From Saposhnikovia divaricata (taxonomy: Eukaryota > Streptophyta > Magnoliopsida > Apiales > Apiaceae): 64,000 nucleotides of DNA. Positions 11,082 to 23,320 of the stretch are shown here, piece by piece. The notes beneath the pieces were generated by a model, which saw only the letters and a list, made by a program, of their open reading frames with translations, made no database searches and was not told the origin of the DNA. The stretch covers positions 62,121,546 through 62,185,545 of the forward strand of contig CM071600.1 in assembly GCA_036435485.1 (NCBI GenBank). Direction: 5' to 3'. The translations under genes were made by a program, and so were the position numbers. The first letter of the stretch is position 1, and each line of letters opens with the position of its first letter.

Positions 11082-11874
11082 TGTTAAGAATAATTCATAA
11101 GTTGTGATGTTAAGAATAGAATTTTGCTGATACTTCTTGTATATCCTGATCTTATAAAGGATTTAGCACTTTGTTTAGGATATATGTGTTAAACAGTAAT
11201 CTGTAGAATTTAGTCAGGAACAGTGCGTCAGAGACTACATGTCAGGAATAGTGTATCGGGGACTACATGTCAGGAACAGAGGAGCAGATCCTGATACATT
11301 AAGTCAGATCCTGATCAAATACTGATGGGATAATTAGATCCTGATGCAATGGGAAATCCTGATATTAGTCATGTTACTGATGATGTCAGTCGTGTTAATG
11401 ATGATGTCATTATGGATGCTACAGAAACTGGCAAGTGCTATAAAACAGGATCTTTGTTTTGGAAAACAAGCAAGAAGATATCGTGAAGGAAACGAATTCT
11501 CTATTGATGGAAACTATCAACTGGACGGCAGAACATTGTCATAGATAGATTATAATTCTGTTATTAGTTGATAGGTAGCATTATAAATACTCTCTCTATA
11601 TCATTGTAAATAGTGTGCGTAAGTGAGCAAGTGAGTTCGTAAGATTTGTATTCGAGAGTTCGAAACAAACAGAGAGAGAGAGAGAGAGAGAGATTTATAT
11701 TGTCAGCAGCTGCTAAAGGTATTGTACACCTTTGGTAGAGTTTGTATTTGATTATTTTAATACAAACAAAGTTTGATTCATTCGTATATTCTTGTTCATA
11801 TAATCAAGCAAAAATCAGACACGATTATATAACTTGTATTCAACCCCCCCTTCTACAAGTTATTCGAGTTAACA
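11082..11874 (+). repeat. Element C left LTR (793 bp)
   Basis: It begins TGTTAAGAATAATTC and ends CGAGTTAACA. It contains five ATCCTGAT motifs, repeated TGTCAGGAACAG units, a TATAAATACTCTCTC TATA-type promoter near 11582 and an (AG)n run near 11673-11693. C-rich CAACCCCCCC lies near the 3' end. Confidence 0.93.
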
Positions 11875-11876
11875 AT

Positions 11877-11888
11877 TGGTATCAGAGC
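11877..11888 (+). other. Element C primer-binding site
   Basis: TGGTATCAGAGC, 2 bp past the left LTR, is complementary to initiator tRNA-Met. Confidence 0.92.
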
Positions 11889-11923
11889 AGGTTGATTTCG
11901 AATAATCATAAAGATCTGCAATC

Positions 11924-14204
11924 ATGTCTGGTTACAAGGACGGTAATACTAAGATCCCTATGCTCAAGAGAAACGAATATACTCTATGGGAAGTGAAGAT
12001 GTTGCATCACTTGGAAGCAACAGATCCTGATTATCTTGACAGAATCAGAGATGGGCCTTTTGTTCCAACAAGGCTTGTTCCTCAAGCAACTGTCGAAGGA
12101 AAAGTTGTTCCAGAACATACAGCAGAGAAGCCTAAATCTGAATGGACAGATAAGGAAAAGGAGAACGTTCTTAAGGATGCTAAAGTAAGTAACATACTAT
12201 TCAACAGTCTTGATTCTGTTCTCACTAACTATGTTCTCTCGTGTAAAACTGCTAAGGAGATATGGGACAATCTAAAGGTTCACTGTGAAGGAACGAAACA
12301 TGTCAGGAAGAATATGAGGACACTTCTCATACAACAGTATGAGTACTTTGAATCCAAGTCTGGTGAGTCACTTACTGACACCTTTGATAGGTTTACTAAA
12401 CTCATCAATGAGATGGCCATGCATGGTAAATATTATGACTTGGAGGATATGAATACGGAGTTCATGAAAGCTCTTCATGATTTCTACAATGAGAAGATAT
12501 CTGCAATTGAGGAAGCTAATGCTCTTGATGAGATATCCTTAGAAGCAATTTATTGAAAATTGAGAGCTTATGAACTTGACAAGCAGCAGAAAAAGAGCAG
12601 GAGTGAAGGAAAGATTAAAACTGTTACACTCACTGCTCAGTCTGAATCAAAGAAGCTTCCAGAAGAAAAGTCTGAATCTACTGAAAGAGACTTGAGGAAT
12701 AAGAAGAGTAAAGAATGTTTAGAGTCAGAGACTGAAGATATAGACTCTGAAGATAATGATTCTGAATCAGAGATGCAAGAACTCTTTGCTATGTTTGCCA
12801 AAGCTTTCAAGAAAGGAAGTTTCAACAGGAGAAGATTTAGCAAAGGTACTTTTCAGAAGAAAGAGGAGAAGAAGAATGACAAAGGCAAGAGTACAATTAT
12901 CAAGCTTGATAAAGCCAAGATCAAGTGCTTTAACTGCAGTGAGCTTGGACACTTTGCTAGTGAGTGCAAGAAGCCTAGGAATTCAGGAAAGGGTAATGCA
13001 CTCATGGTCACACAGAAGGATTGGGCAGACTCCAGTGACTCTGAAGATGAATTGGATTATGACAACATTGCATTGATGGCAAGTGCTTCAGACAAGCCTG
13101 GATCTCCAAAGAAAACTTCTTCATCTTCTATTAAAGTATCACTTCACTCTCTTGATTCATTTGATAGCTTAGATTCTGATGATATTAGAACTATTCATGT
13201 TGAGTTTAAGAATCTTATGACTAATTTCAAAATTCTTGTTAGTGAAAAAGATGAACTCAAGGCTAAGAATGATGAATTAGTTAATAGAAATAATTTTCTT
13301 GAATCTGAGTTAATTCAAATGGAAGAATATAAGTTAAGTTCTGATAAAGCTAAGCATGATTATGGTGTTATTCTTGAGGCTTATGACTATGTCAGAAAAG
13401 AACTAGAGCAAGAGAGAGATGTGATTAAAACCATTAACAATTCTGGTAAAAAGACTCAAGAAATCATTGAAAATCAAATTTTGGGTAAAGTTAATGGTTT
13501 AGGTTTTGATAAGGCTAGGAAAGAAGATACTGTAGCTATTGTCAGTGATGGTAGTAAAACTGAAGCTAGAACATCAAAGTCTGAAGGTAAGAAGATAGTC
13601 TCTGAACCTAAACATGTTAAATTTGTTGATTCTAAAGGTACCCCAGTTGTGCACAAAAGAATTAACAATAGCAATTCAGATGAGAGAGTGTTAGAAAAAC
13701 CTAAGAATGTAAACATAGGTTTTCTGTCTAAGTCTCAGTTGAAACAGAGACTAGAAAGTATTTCAGAGTCTAGCAAGATCAGAAGAAATATGAATGGAAA
13801 ATAAGGTATTAACAAAGAGAATAATTACAAGAATGTACCTGATGCACATAGGAAGAAATGCTATAAATGTGGAAATCATAATCATTTGACCCTAGACTGC
13901 AATCAAAAACCTTCTTGGAAAACTGAGTCCAGATTCCCCAAGACTCAGAGAATTCAATACCAACCACAAGAACCCTGTTATCATTGTGGTTCATTCCATT
14001 TATATGTGTAAGGAATATCATGAACTGTATTATGACTATTATTTTTTGAAATCTGAAACTCCTAGTCACAAACAGTTTATGAAATCTAAGTCTAAGGTTG
14101 GCTCTGCAACAGGTAAATCAAAAGCAAAATCTTCAAAGCCTGTTGGTTCAAAAGTTAGTAAGAAAGGATCCAATCAAAGTTGGGTCCTAAAAAATTCTAA
14201 CTAG
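11924..14204 (+). pseudogene. Element C gag, broken by two stops and a shift
   Basis: It starts at ATG 11924. An in-frame TGA (12554-12556) and TAA (13802-13804) interrupt one continuous frame. The N-terminal half matches Copia gag (NEYTLWEVKMLHHLE, CKTAKEIWDNLKVHCEG). A CCHC knuckle CFNCSELGHFASEC lies at about 12925-12966, and a second, CYKCGNHNHLTLDC, at about 13859-13900 in the same frame beyond the TAA. A one-base shift near 14005-14010 disrupts a third Cys/His-rich segment, after which 13986-14204 continues to the terminal WVLKN motif just before protease. Heptad-rich sequence at 13195-13440 suggests a coiled coil. Confidence 0.85.
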
Positions 14205-14215
14205 CTACTTTTTGT

Positions 14216-17200
14216 TTGCAGGGCATTGGAAAGAAGCATTCAATTATCTTGGACAGTAGATGCTCTGGACATATGACTGGAAAGAAGTCCCTGCTTACAA
14301 AGTTTAAGAGGAAAGCTGGCCCAGTAATATCCTTTGGAGATGGCAACAAAGGAGAAACTCTGGGATATGGCTCAATTATTTTGGGGAATGTCATCATAGA
14401 AAATGTAGCACTGGTTGAAGGCTTGAAACACACACTTTTAAGCATAAGTCAACTGGGTGATAAGGGTTACCAATCAATCTTTGACAGTAAGGGATGCAAA
14501 ATCTTGAATATGAAAAATGGAGACATTGTTCTGACTGGTCAGAGACATGGTAACATATATGAAGCCAGCTTGAGTGACACATCTAAAGGAACTGTCAGAT
14601 GTCTTTACAGCAAGGCATCAAATGATGAAAGCTGGAATTGGCACAAGAAGCTCTCACATCTCAATTTCAAGAAGCTTAATCAACTTGTTAAGCATCATCT
14701 GGTGAGAGGCCTACCTCAGGCAAACTATGTGCAAGATGGACTTTGTAATGCTTGTCAGCTTGGAAAAAAAAGAAGAACCACTTTCAAGAGCAAGACAGAA
14801 AATTCCATTACTGAACCATTTCACATGCTGCATCTTGATTTATTTGGTCCAGTAAACATTATGTCTATCAACAAGAAAAGATATGCTCTAGTTATAGTGG
14901 ATGACTACACAAGGTTCACATTGGTATTCTTTCTACACAACAAGGATGAAGCTCCTCAGCAAATCATTGAACTTGTCAAGAATATTCAAAATAGCTCTGA
15001 GTACAAGGTCAAAGTGCTCAGAAGTGACAGTGGTACAGAATTCAAGAATTCTACAATGGAGGAGTATTGTGCAGACAGTGGAATTACTCAACAGTTTTCT
15101 GCACCTGGAACACCTCAGCAAAATGGTGTAGTAGAAAGAAAGAACAGAACTCTCATAGAGGCAGCAAGAACCATGCTTGCAGATGCAAAGCTTGCAACCT
15201 ATTTCTGGGCAGAAGCTATCAACACTGCATGTTTCACTCAAAATTGTACCTTGGTAAATGCTAATGGCAAGACTCCCTATGAGATGATCAAAGGAAAGAA
15301 ACCAAGTTTCACATCTTTGGATGCAAATACTATGTCCTGAAAGTTCATCCAGAACAACTTGGGAAATTTGAAGCCAAATCGGATGAAGCAATCTTTCTAG
15401 GGTATTCACCATCAAAAGCCTTCAAAGTATATAATCTCAGAACTCACATTGTTATGGAATCAATTCACGTTGCATTTGATGATAGAAGTTTGGAATTTTG
15501 CAAACTGATGAAAGTCATGACAATCTGGAATTTGAAAATCTTAAGTATTCTGAGATTCCCTCCAGCGATGATGAAGGTTCTCCAGAGGAAATCTCTATTG
15601 CTTCTCAAAGGAATGCTACTGTTGAGGGGGAGCAATTCAATCAAGGAGAACATAGGACTGATCAGGATCAGACTGGCCATTCAGAGTCTACTTCATCAGG
15701 AACTGATCCTTCAGAGTCTAATGAAGGAAGATCAGGAACTAGCAGCAGTACTGAATTCACTGATTCTACTGATCAAGGGGGAGCTTTTGAAGGCAGAGAA
15801 AGTTCTTCTACAAGAAATACCACTAACTTAGGGGGAGAGTCTAGCAGAAGCAATCTACCACCTGTTAGAAAATGGACAAGGGATCATACTGAGGATTTGA
15901 TAATTGGTGATCCAAATAGTGGTATTCGAACTAGAAGATCAATTCAAAATGAATGCTTGTACATTTGTTTTCTCTCAAAAAATGAACCTCAGAAGGTTGA
16001 AGAAGCCTTACAGGATCCTGATCGGGTAATAGCAATGCAGGAAGAATTGAATGAATTTGAGAGGAACAAAGTTTGGAAACTGGTACCAAGACCTAAAGAT
16101 TGATCTATTGTTGGTGCTAAATGGGTTTTCAGAAACAAGCTACATGAATCTGGTATGATTGTAAGAAACAAAGCAAGACTGGAAGCCAAGGGTTATTCTC
16201 AGGAAGAAGGAATTGACTATGATGAAACCTTTGCACCTGTAGCAAGATTGGAAGCAATCAGAATGTTTCTTGCATTTGCAGCTCATTCAAAATTCAAGGT
16301 ATACCAGATGGATGTAAAGAGTGCTTTTCTAAATGGCAAGCTTGATGAGGAAGTGTATGTGGAACAACCACCTGGTTTTGTTGATCCAAAGTTTCCAAAT
16401 CATGTCTACAAACTTGACAAGGCACTCTATGGACTGAAGCAGGCACCAAGAGCATGGTATGAGACTTTGTCTAAATTTCTTCTTGAAAATGGCTTCAAAA
16501 GAGGTACAATTGACAAAAATCTATTCTTTAGAAAGATAAAAGGTGATTTGCTTTTAGTTCAAGTTTATGTTGATGATATTATATTTGGTTCTACTAATGA
16601 AAAGTTATGTGATAAGTTTAGCAAGCTTATGCAGTCTAAATATCAGATGAACATGATGGGTGAACTAAATTACTTTTTAGGCTTGCAGGTCAAACAAACT
16701 GAGACGGGTATTTTCATTAATCAGTCAAAGTATATCAAAAATCTTTTAAAAAGGTTTGACTTTCAAAATTGTGCAATTGCAAAGACACCCATGGCAACGG
16801 CCACCAAGGTAGACTCAGATCCTAAGGGAAAGAGTGTTGATAACACTAGCTATAGAGGCATGATAGGTTCACTGTTATATTTAACTGCAAGTAGACCAGA
16901 TATAATGTTCTCTACCTATTTATGTGCTAGATTCCAAAGTGATCCTAAGGAATCTCATTTAATTGCTGTGAAGAGAATTTTTAGATATCTCAAGGAAACT
17001 CCAAATCTTGGTTTGTGGTATCCAAGAGAATCTGATTTCTCCCTAATTGGCTATTCAGACTCTGATTATGCAGGGTGTAAAATAGACAGGAAAAGCACTA
17101 CAGGTACATGTCAATTCTTGGGAAACAGATTGATTTCTTGGGCAAGCAAGAAGCAGCAATCAGTTTCAACCTCAACTGCAGAAGCTGAATACATTGCAGC

Positions 17201-17506
17201 AGGCAGTTGTTGTGCTCAACTCCTTTGGATAAGAAATCAGTTGATGGATTATGGTATGACACTTAGTAATATTCCTATGTTTTTTGATAATACTAGTGCT
17301 ATCAAAATTGCAGAAAATCCAGTTCAACACTCAAGGACTAAGCACATTGATGTCAGGTATCATTTTATTAGAGAACATATTGAAAATGGTTCTGTGGAAC
17401 TTCATTTTGTTCCTACTGACAAATAGCTTGCAGATATTCTAACTAAACCACTTGATGAGGCCACATTCATTAGACTGGTTAGTGAGTTAGGAATGTTAAA
17501 TTTTTA
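14216..17506 (+). pseudogene. Element C pol (protease, integrase, RT, RNase H)
   Basis: The protease site reads LDSRCSGHMTG (14249-14281): the catalytic-loop Gly is Arg (AGA 14258-14260), so the protease is probably inactive. The pre-integrase finger (WHKKLSHLNFKKLN ... CNACQLGK) and the integrase core follow with LHLDLFGP, RSDSGTEF and GVVERKNR, the D-D-E triad. Frameshifts lie near 15305-15340 and 15495-15505. A TGA at 16101-16103 falls just before the RT core GAKWVFRNK; RT has YVDD at 16566-16577. RNase H (YSDSDYAG, STAEAEYIAAG, FDNTSAIKIA) reaches a TAG at 17424-17426 and continues in frame to 17506. The 15620-15840 linker holds three GGGGGAG tracts. Confidence 0.88.
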
Positions 17507-19037
17507 GATCTTTAACATCTGCACAAGTAGCAAGGTATGTTGTTTCAGCTTATTGACTTGATATTTTTGTCAGGATCTATACTTGATGATTAAATGCTTA
17601 AGCTGTAACACTTTACTTTGATAAATTACAGTATGATAGACTTGTTAATAAACATCAGGATTGCTATCAGTATGCTGACGTCATCAGTATTGACATCAGG
17701 ATTGTATCGTCAATATCAGGATTGTGAAATTTGTGTGTCTTATTGTTTCAAATTCTGAAGTTCATGTTATTTGGTGGTTCAATTCTAAGTTTTGTTAAGT
17801 CTATGTTAGCAAGTTTTATTACATACATACTGATAATTTATATCATTATTCGTGACAGTTAATAAACAACAATAGACAAGTAGATATTAAGGAAACTTGT
17901 ATTTTCATTAATCAAAAGCATTACATACATGAAAATGAAATACAATTCTTCTTTTTGTCTAACTACTACTGATAATTCTATTCTTGTCTAAAGTTGTTGC
18001 TGCTTCAATCCTCAACGATCGACTTCAGGACAAGGAGCATCTCAAGAATGAATTCCTTGTCTGGGCGACTTGAATGAGAGCAGCTGACTCATCTTCATGC
18101 TTATTGAAGAAGATGAATAGCATTTCCATCAAGATCAACCTCAGACTCTTCACCAAATTATTCATCCTCAAGGAGTGAAGAGATTAGAGGAGGATTGTAT
18201 CCAACTGGTAGATGTTTTAGAGGAGATTCGTGGAAATCATCCGGGTTAAGATCAACCATATCTGACTTGATGAGAAAAGTCATCTCTTCTAAGAGATAGT
18301 TCACTTGCTCCTGATCATCAAGAGTAAAGAACTTCTCAGTGGTAATGAACCAAAAGCTAGGGTTCATATGAAGATTTGGGTTGAAAGCCATGATGGAAAG
18401 AGAAAAGATTGAAAAGATTTTGGAGAATGGCATTAGACATCGGTTTCTTTTATAGAAAGACGTGGGAAGCTGAACAGTCATTTGGGAGATATCAATGCAT
18501 TCAGTCATAATTATGTGTGACTGTATTTCTTGTATTTTCAAGAAATATTGAATGAATTTAACCAATTGATTTTGTTATTTTTTTTTCAGGAAAAAGAAAA
18601 TGCCATGTGGAAACTCTATTTAGTCTCTGGAATCAGGATGATATTGATCAGGAATACGAGTGTGTTCACATCAGGATTAGTAATTCTTTTTATTCAAAAA
18701 TCACATTGAATTGTGTGATTATTCTGATGAGTAGATCACATCAGGAAGAGGAAACTGATCAGCATTGTTTTTTTTTACCTTGACTTATTTACTCGAAATC
18801 ATTTTTGGATTCTATTTTCCAAAAGTCATGGGTAACTGCATTTTTCAGGGACTGACACCTGTCAACCTACGTGTCAACGTGGGATAATGGATCTGAAGAA
18901 TTTTTGAAATATAATTATTTTGACACTCTAATCGTGTAATTGCTTTCTCTAATTTCATTCTCTAAAGCAAAAACACTCTCGAGTTCTCAAAATCACTAAT
19001 CAATTTCAAAGATTTCTTAAGTTCTTTTCAGAACAAA
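17507..19037. other. Element C region between pol and the accessory ORF
   Basis: Non-coding on the plus strand, apart from the antisense ORF listed separately. It is rich in ATCAGGAT motifs (near 17653, 17696, 17714, 18631 and 18670). A TATA-like and pyrimidine-rich stretch at 18900-19037 precedes the accessory ORF. Confidence 0.6.
18158..18391 (-). CDS. Antisense ORF within element C, about 77 aa
   Basis: The open frame on the minus strand extends to 18565, but the ATG at 18391 (MAFNPNLHMNP) is preferred because a TATAAAAG box lies 56 bp upstream (minus strand 18454-18447) and the context CCATCATGGC is favourable. The product is acidic (DDQEQVNYLLEEM, SLLEDE) and I recognise no domain. After the stop, the same frame continues FGEESEVDLDGNAIHLLQ to another stop, and more ORF-like sequence follows, so an originally longer protein may have decayed. 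An AATGAAAA polyadenylation-like stretch lies downstream on this strand near 17905. Antisense extra ORFs are known in some plant LTR elements; function here is unknown. Confidence 0.45.
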   Translation of the reverse strand: MAFNPNLHMNPSFWFITTEKFFTLDDQEQVNYLLEEMTFLIKSDMVDLNPDDFHESPLKHLPVGYNPPLISSLLEDE

Positions 19038-22000
19038 ATGGCAACTCAAAAGAAGACTACCCAAATCAGTAGCTTTCAAGTTTGGTGACTTTGATTTTAT
19101 GATGAACAATCATGTTGCAGCTATCACCAACAAGGAAGGGGTGTCAACTGATTTTCACCCGATAATGGACTTTATGGTGAAAGGACCATTAAGCTATGCC
19201 TTGACAGCATCTCCACAAATTAATCAATTAGCTGTTTCACAAGCTTGGGAGAATGTTGAGGTAATTGATTCTACTCAGAGTCAATCAGGTAAGATTGTTC
19301 TACACTTAGGACAAGACTCATTTGATCTTACTGAATCTGTTATTAATTCGGTACTTCGCTTACCTGTTAGTACAAATTTTGAGAATGTACCATTTGATGA
19401 TGATGTGAGAACTATGTTATCTAAATTAGGTTATGATGGACCTCTAGATAACATGAGCCAGTTAAATAGATCTTTTCTTAGAAAAGAATGGTCTTTCTTC
19501 TTTGATCAAATTGCTAAATGCTTTACTGGTAAATGTAGTTCTTTTCAACAAATTACAGCTGTTACATCACATATTGCATATGCTTTGCTGTATAACAGGG
19601 TAATTAATTTTGGTCACATTATCTTAAGTCAGATGTGTATAAAACTTGGGTCAAGAGATCATGACAGGAATATGGTTTATTATCACAGATTCATGCAGCT
19701 GTTTATTAACCATTTCATTCCTGATGTTGAAGCTAGATTTGGTAGAAAGTATTGTGTTTCTTCTTATGTACAGCAAAAGAGAATTTTCTCTGACATTACA
19801 AAGAAGGACAGTGAAAAGAATCTAGATGAAATACCTGCTTTACACTATCCAAATCATGTTCAGGTACTTCTAAGAACTCATCTTCCTACTATCTATAATT
19901 CTTCTTTCTTTGGTGGTGAAATGACTCAGGAATCTCAATTGGAGGAGAACCCCCCTGTGTCTACCCAAGTAGCCAAGAACATTACAGTCTCTGAAACAAT
20001 TCAAGAACCAAATTTTGATCCACAGCCTATTGTTTCAAAGAAGCCAACCTCTGGTGTTTCTCAAAAGACATCAGTTGTAAGGAAGAGAAGATTTGTTATT
20101 TCAAGTAGTAGTTCTAGTGAAGATGATGATAATATATCTCTTGCTGAGAGAGCAGAATTGAAGGATGCAATTCAACTTTCTAAGCTAGGACAAAGAGATG
20201 GAATACCTAGTCACAGCCAGGCAGTCTCTCAAAAGGCTGTAGTTCTCAAAAAGGGAAAACAGATACTGGATACTGTCTCTCAAAAAACCGTGTCTATTGA
20301 AAAAGGATCTCATCCCAAGATCACTTCTGTGTCTACACCTCTTGAGTCTTCTCAAGATAAATCTGTTGCTCACTATACTAGGAGAACAAGGAAAAAGATT
20401 CATTTGTCACCTACACACATAGTGTCAAGTCCAACTAACGTTATGCAGGTTTCTACAAATAATGCTATATCCATGTCAGTATCTGGCAAGAGAGATCTGG
20501 ATCTTGATTCTTCATGGGAAACTACATTGACATACAGACTGGCTATGGAACTTATTTCTCTGAAAGTGAAGCTTTCCAAGCCTGTTCTAGATTTTTTGAT
20601 TGAAAGAGTTCCCAAACTTTCATTTCCTGAAGAATATGGACTGTTACATCAAAGGCTTGATTTAATGAAGACATACTTCTATGTATTAGTCAAAAAGGAA
20701 TTACACAAGAAATTTGGACTTCCTAAGCATGTTGCACTTCAATCACTTCATGCATATTTATTTGATGAGGATGTCATTGTTGAAGATGCTTCAGCTCAAG
20801 GTGAATAAGAGGAGGTAGTTGATAGAGGGAAGCAGTCAACAGAAGATACTATTGCACCAGTGGTGAATAGTAGAATAGATCATATCACAGTCACTGCAAC
20901 ACAAGAACCATCTAGTCAGAGGTTGGATGACACAGGAACTGTGATTGATGATGCTGAAAGGTCTTCTGTGATGACTGAAATTGCAAGTGAGAAACCCTAT
21001 GATATGGGAGGAATGACTTTGATTGATTTTTCTGAAGATCAAACCAATACTGTTCTTTCAGAGTCTATCCACCTTGAGGGTGTGTCTCAACAACCAACAC
21101 TTAAAGACGGTGGCATATTAGCTATGGTGTCTAATGAAGTATTACTGAAGACATCAGAGTCTAGTGTGAAACCTGAAAGTGGTATACTGGAGCCTGTAGT
21201 TTCTGGAAAGAAAGTAGATGTTTGTAAGGATTCAGAGACTATAGCAGCTCACTCCTTGGAGAAAACCTCAAGCTCCATGCCATATGAGGAACCCTCTCTC
21301 CATGTGAGTTCAGGTATAAAAACTTCTTGTAACCCCTATTTTTCTGTAGGTCATGAGAGCACTTATCCAAATTTGAGTGATACACTTGAAAAGATGGACA
21401 TAGATCCACACACAGAGAGGCTGGCTCCTGACCAGGCAAAAGGAGAGGTAGAAAGAGTGTTGACTTTAGATAGTCAAAGTGAGAATGAGGGTATGGATGA
21501 TCAACTCCATAGTGAGGGAGAGAAAATTAGGAAACCACCGTTGTTTGATTTCTGGGATCAGGTTTTTCCTGAATCTTGGTCTGAAAATCTTGGTATGGAT
21601 GTTGGTACTTATTTTTTTTATCAAGATGTATGAGAAGCATGACTTAGCACATCACAATGCAAAGCCAGAAGTTAAAGCTCAGAAACAGAAAGAAAGGCTT
21701 ACAGAGATCATTAACAGAAGAGGTGAAAGGCTAAGACAAACTTCTACTCAACCAGTACCAGAAGAAATTCCTAATGATCCTAGTATTCCTTTGTTTGTAC
21801 TTCCAATTTCAGCTAGAATTGAAACATCAACAATATCTGATCAATCTAAGGAGGAGTCAGGATTTGTAGATGTTAGTACACAGAATACTGGTGAAGGACA
21901 GAATGATCATATTTCAGCTCCAGATCAGAAAGATGAAGATGTTTGTACTTCTACTCAAGTATTATTTCTTGAATATCATTCTCAACAGGAAACTTCTTCT

Positions 22001-22375
22001 ACGAGACTTGAAGATGATGTTCTTTCTGAATCTAAATCTGAAGATACAACAAGCACTTCCGACATTGAAGTCAATTCTGAAATTCTTAAGGACATTCAGA
22101 AATCTCAAAGTGATATTCAATCGAGACTTCAAATTCTTGAAAATAACCAAGTCACTATTATGGAAAATCAAGCAGTTCTGATGAATCTCATTTGTTCTGT
22201 TACTGAATCTCTTGGAATTAATGTTGCTGATGTCAAAAAGGGGGAGATAAAGACAATTCAGAGACAACAACAACAGACTGGGGGAGATAAACAGACTGGG
22301 AGCAGAACTAAGGGTGACAGAGTTGGTAAATTTCATCATGGGAGTGGTAAAGGAAAAGAAGCATCAAATAGTTGA
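19038..22375 (+). pseudogene. Element C accessory (formerly 'env-like') ORF, ~1100 codons
   Basis: An ATG at 19038 (MATQKKTTQISSFQ) meets an early shift near 19085. The frame then runs open from 19099 to a TAA at 20806-20808, continues in the same frame to 21633, and shifts once in a T-run near 21613-21620 to the frame ending at 22375. So it was one ORF with a few lesions. The N-terminal ~230 residues (KGPLSYALTASPQINQ, FLRKEWSFFFDQIAKCF, MVYYHRFMQLFINHFIPD) resemble the domain called 'putative plant transposon protein', common in extra ORFs of plant LTR elements. The middle is Ser/Thr-rich and charged, and the end has a coiled-coil-like stretch (about 22075-22200) and a basic tail. No signal peptide or clear membrane segment is visible, so I would not call it an envelope protein. 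Confidence 0.7.
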
Positions 22376-22528
22376 ATTTTTTCTTCTAAGTACTAGATAC
22401 ATGTCTACATCTTAAGAAGGAGGTACTTAACTTCATGATCTTGAATTCATAAATTCTATTCTAGTTGTATTGTTATATGTTTTGACATCTCCAACTTAGA
22501 TTTATGCTTCAGATTCTAAAGCATAAAT

Positions 22529-22538
22529 AGGGGGAGAT
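22529..22538 (+). other. Element C polypurine tract
   Basis: AGGGGGAGAT directly precedes the right LTR. Two further GGGGGAGATAA tracts occur at about 22239 and 22283 and three in the integrase-RT linker. Confidence 0.85.
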
Positions 22539-23320
22539 TGTTAGGAATAATTCATAAGTTGTGATGTTAAGAATAGAATTTTGCTAATACTTCTTGTATA
22601 TCCTGATCTTATAAAGGATTTAGCACTTTGTTTAGGATATATGTGTTAAACAGTAATCTGTAGAATTTAGTCAGGAACAGTGCGTCAGAGACTACATGTC
22701 AGGAACAGTGTATCGGGGACTACATGTCAGGAACAGAGGAGCAGATCCTGATACATTAAGTCAGATCCTGATCAAATACTGATGGGATAATCAGATCCTG
22801 ATGCAATAGGAAATCCTGATATTAGTCATGTTACTGATGATGTCAGTCGTGTTACTGATGATGTCATTATGGATGCTACAGAAACTGGCAAGTGCTATAA
22901 AACAGGATCTTTGTTTTGGAAAACAAGCAAGAAGATATCGTGAAGGAAAGGAATTCTCTATTGATGGAAACTATCAACTGGACGACTGAACATTGTCATA
23001 GATAGATTATAATTCTGTTATTAGTTGATAGGTAGCATTATAAATACTCTCTCTATATCATTGTAAATAGTGTGCGTAAGTGAGCAAGTGAGTTCGTAAG
23101 ATTTGTATTCGAGAGTTTGAAACAAACAGAGAGGGAGAGATTTATATTGTCAGCAGCTGCTAAAGGTATTGTACACCTTTGGTAGAGTTTGTATTTGATT
23201 ATTTTAATACAAACAAAGTTTGATTCATTCGTTTATTCTTGTTCATATAATCAAGCAAAAATCAGACACGATTATATAACTTGTATTCAACCCCCGTTCT
23301 ACAAGTTATTCGAGTTAACA
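22539..23320 (+). repeat. Element C right LTR (782 bp)
   Basis: It begins TGTTAGGAATAATTC, ends CGAGTTAACA and aligns end to end with 11082-11874. Length differences come from a shorter GA run (near 23128-23138) and a shorter C run (near 23291). Confidence 0.93.

Larger units (their letters stand above)
11082..23320 (+). mobile_element. Copia element C (Sirevirus-like) nested in element B
   Basis: It has two LTRs of 793 and 782 bp, a tRNA-Met PBS, a PPT, gag, protease, integrase, RT and RNase H in Copia order, then 5 kb between RNase H and the 3' LTR that holds a ~1100-codon sense ORF and a small antisense ORF. An extra ORF after pol is typical of Sirevirus-type elements. By eye the LTRs differ at about a dozen positions plus small indels in a GA run and a C run, so the insertion is fairly recent, and by position younger than B. 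Several stops and shifts make this copy non-autonomous. Confidence 0.95.

Noticed and set aside
19038..22375. Calling the accessory ORF a true envelope gene
   Set aside because: No signal peptide, transmembrane anchor or cleavage site is visible; position alone is not enough.
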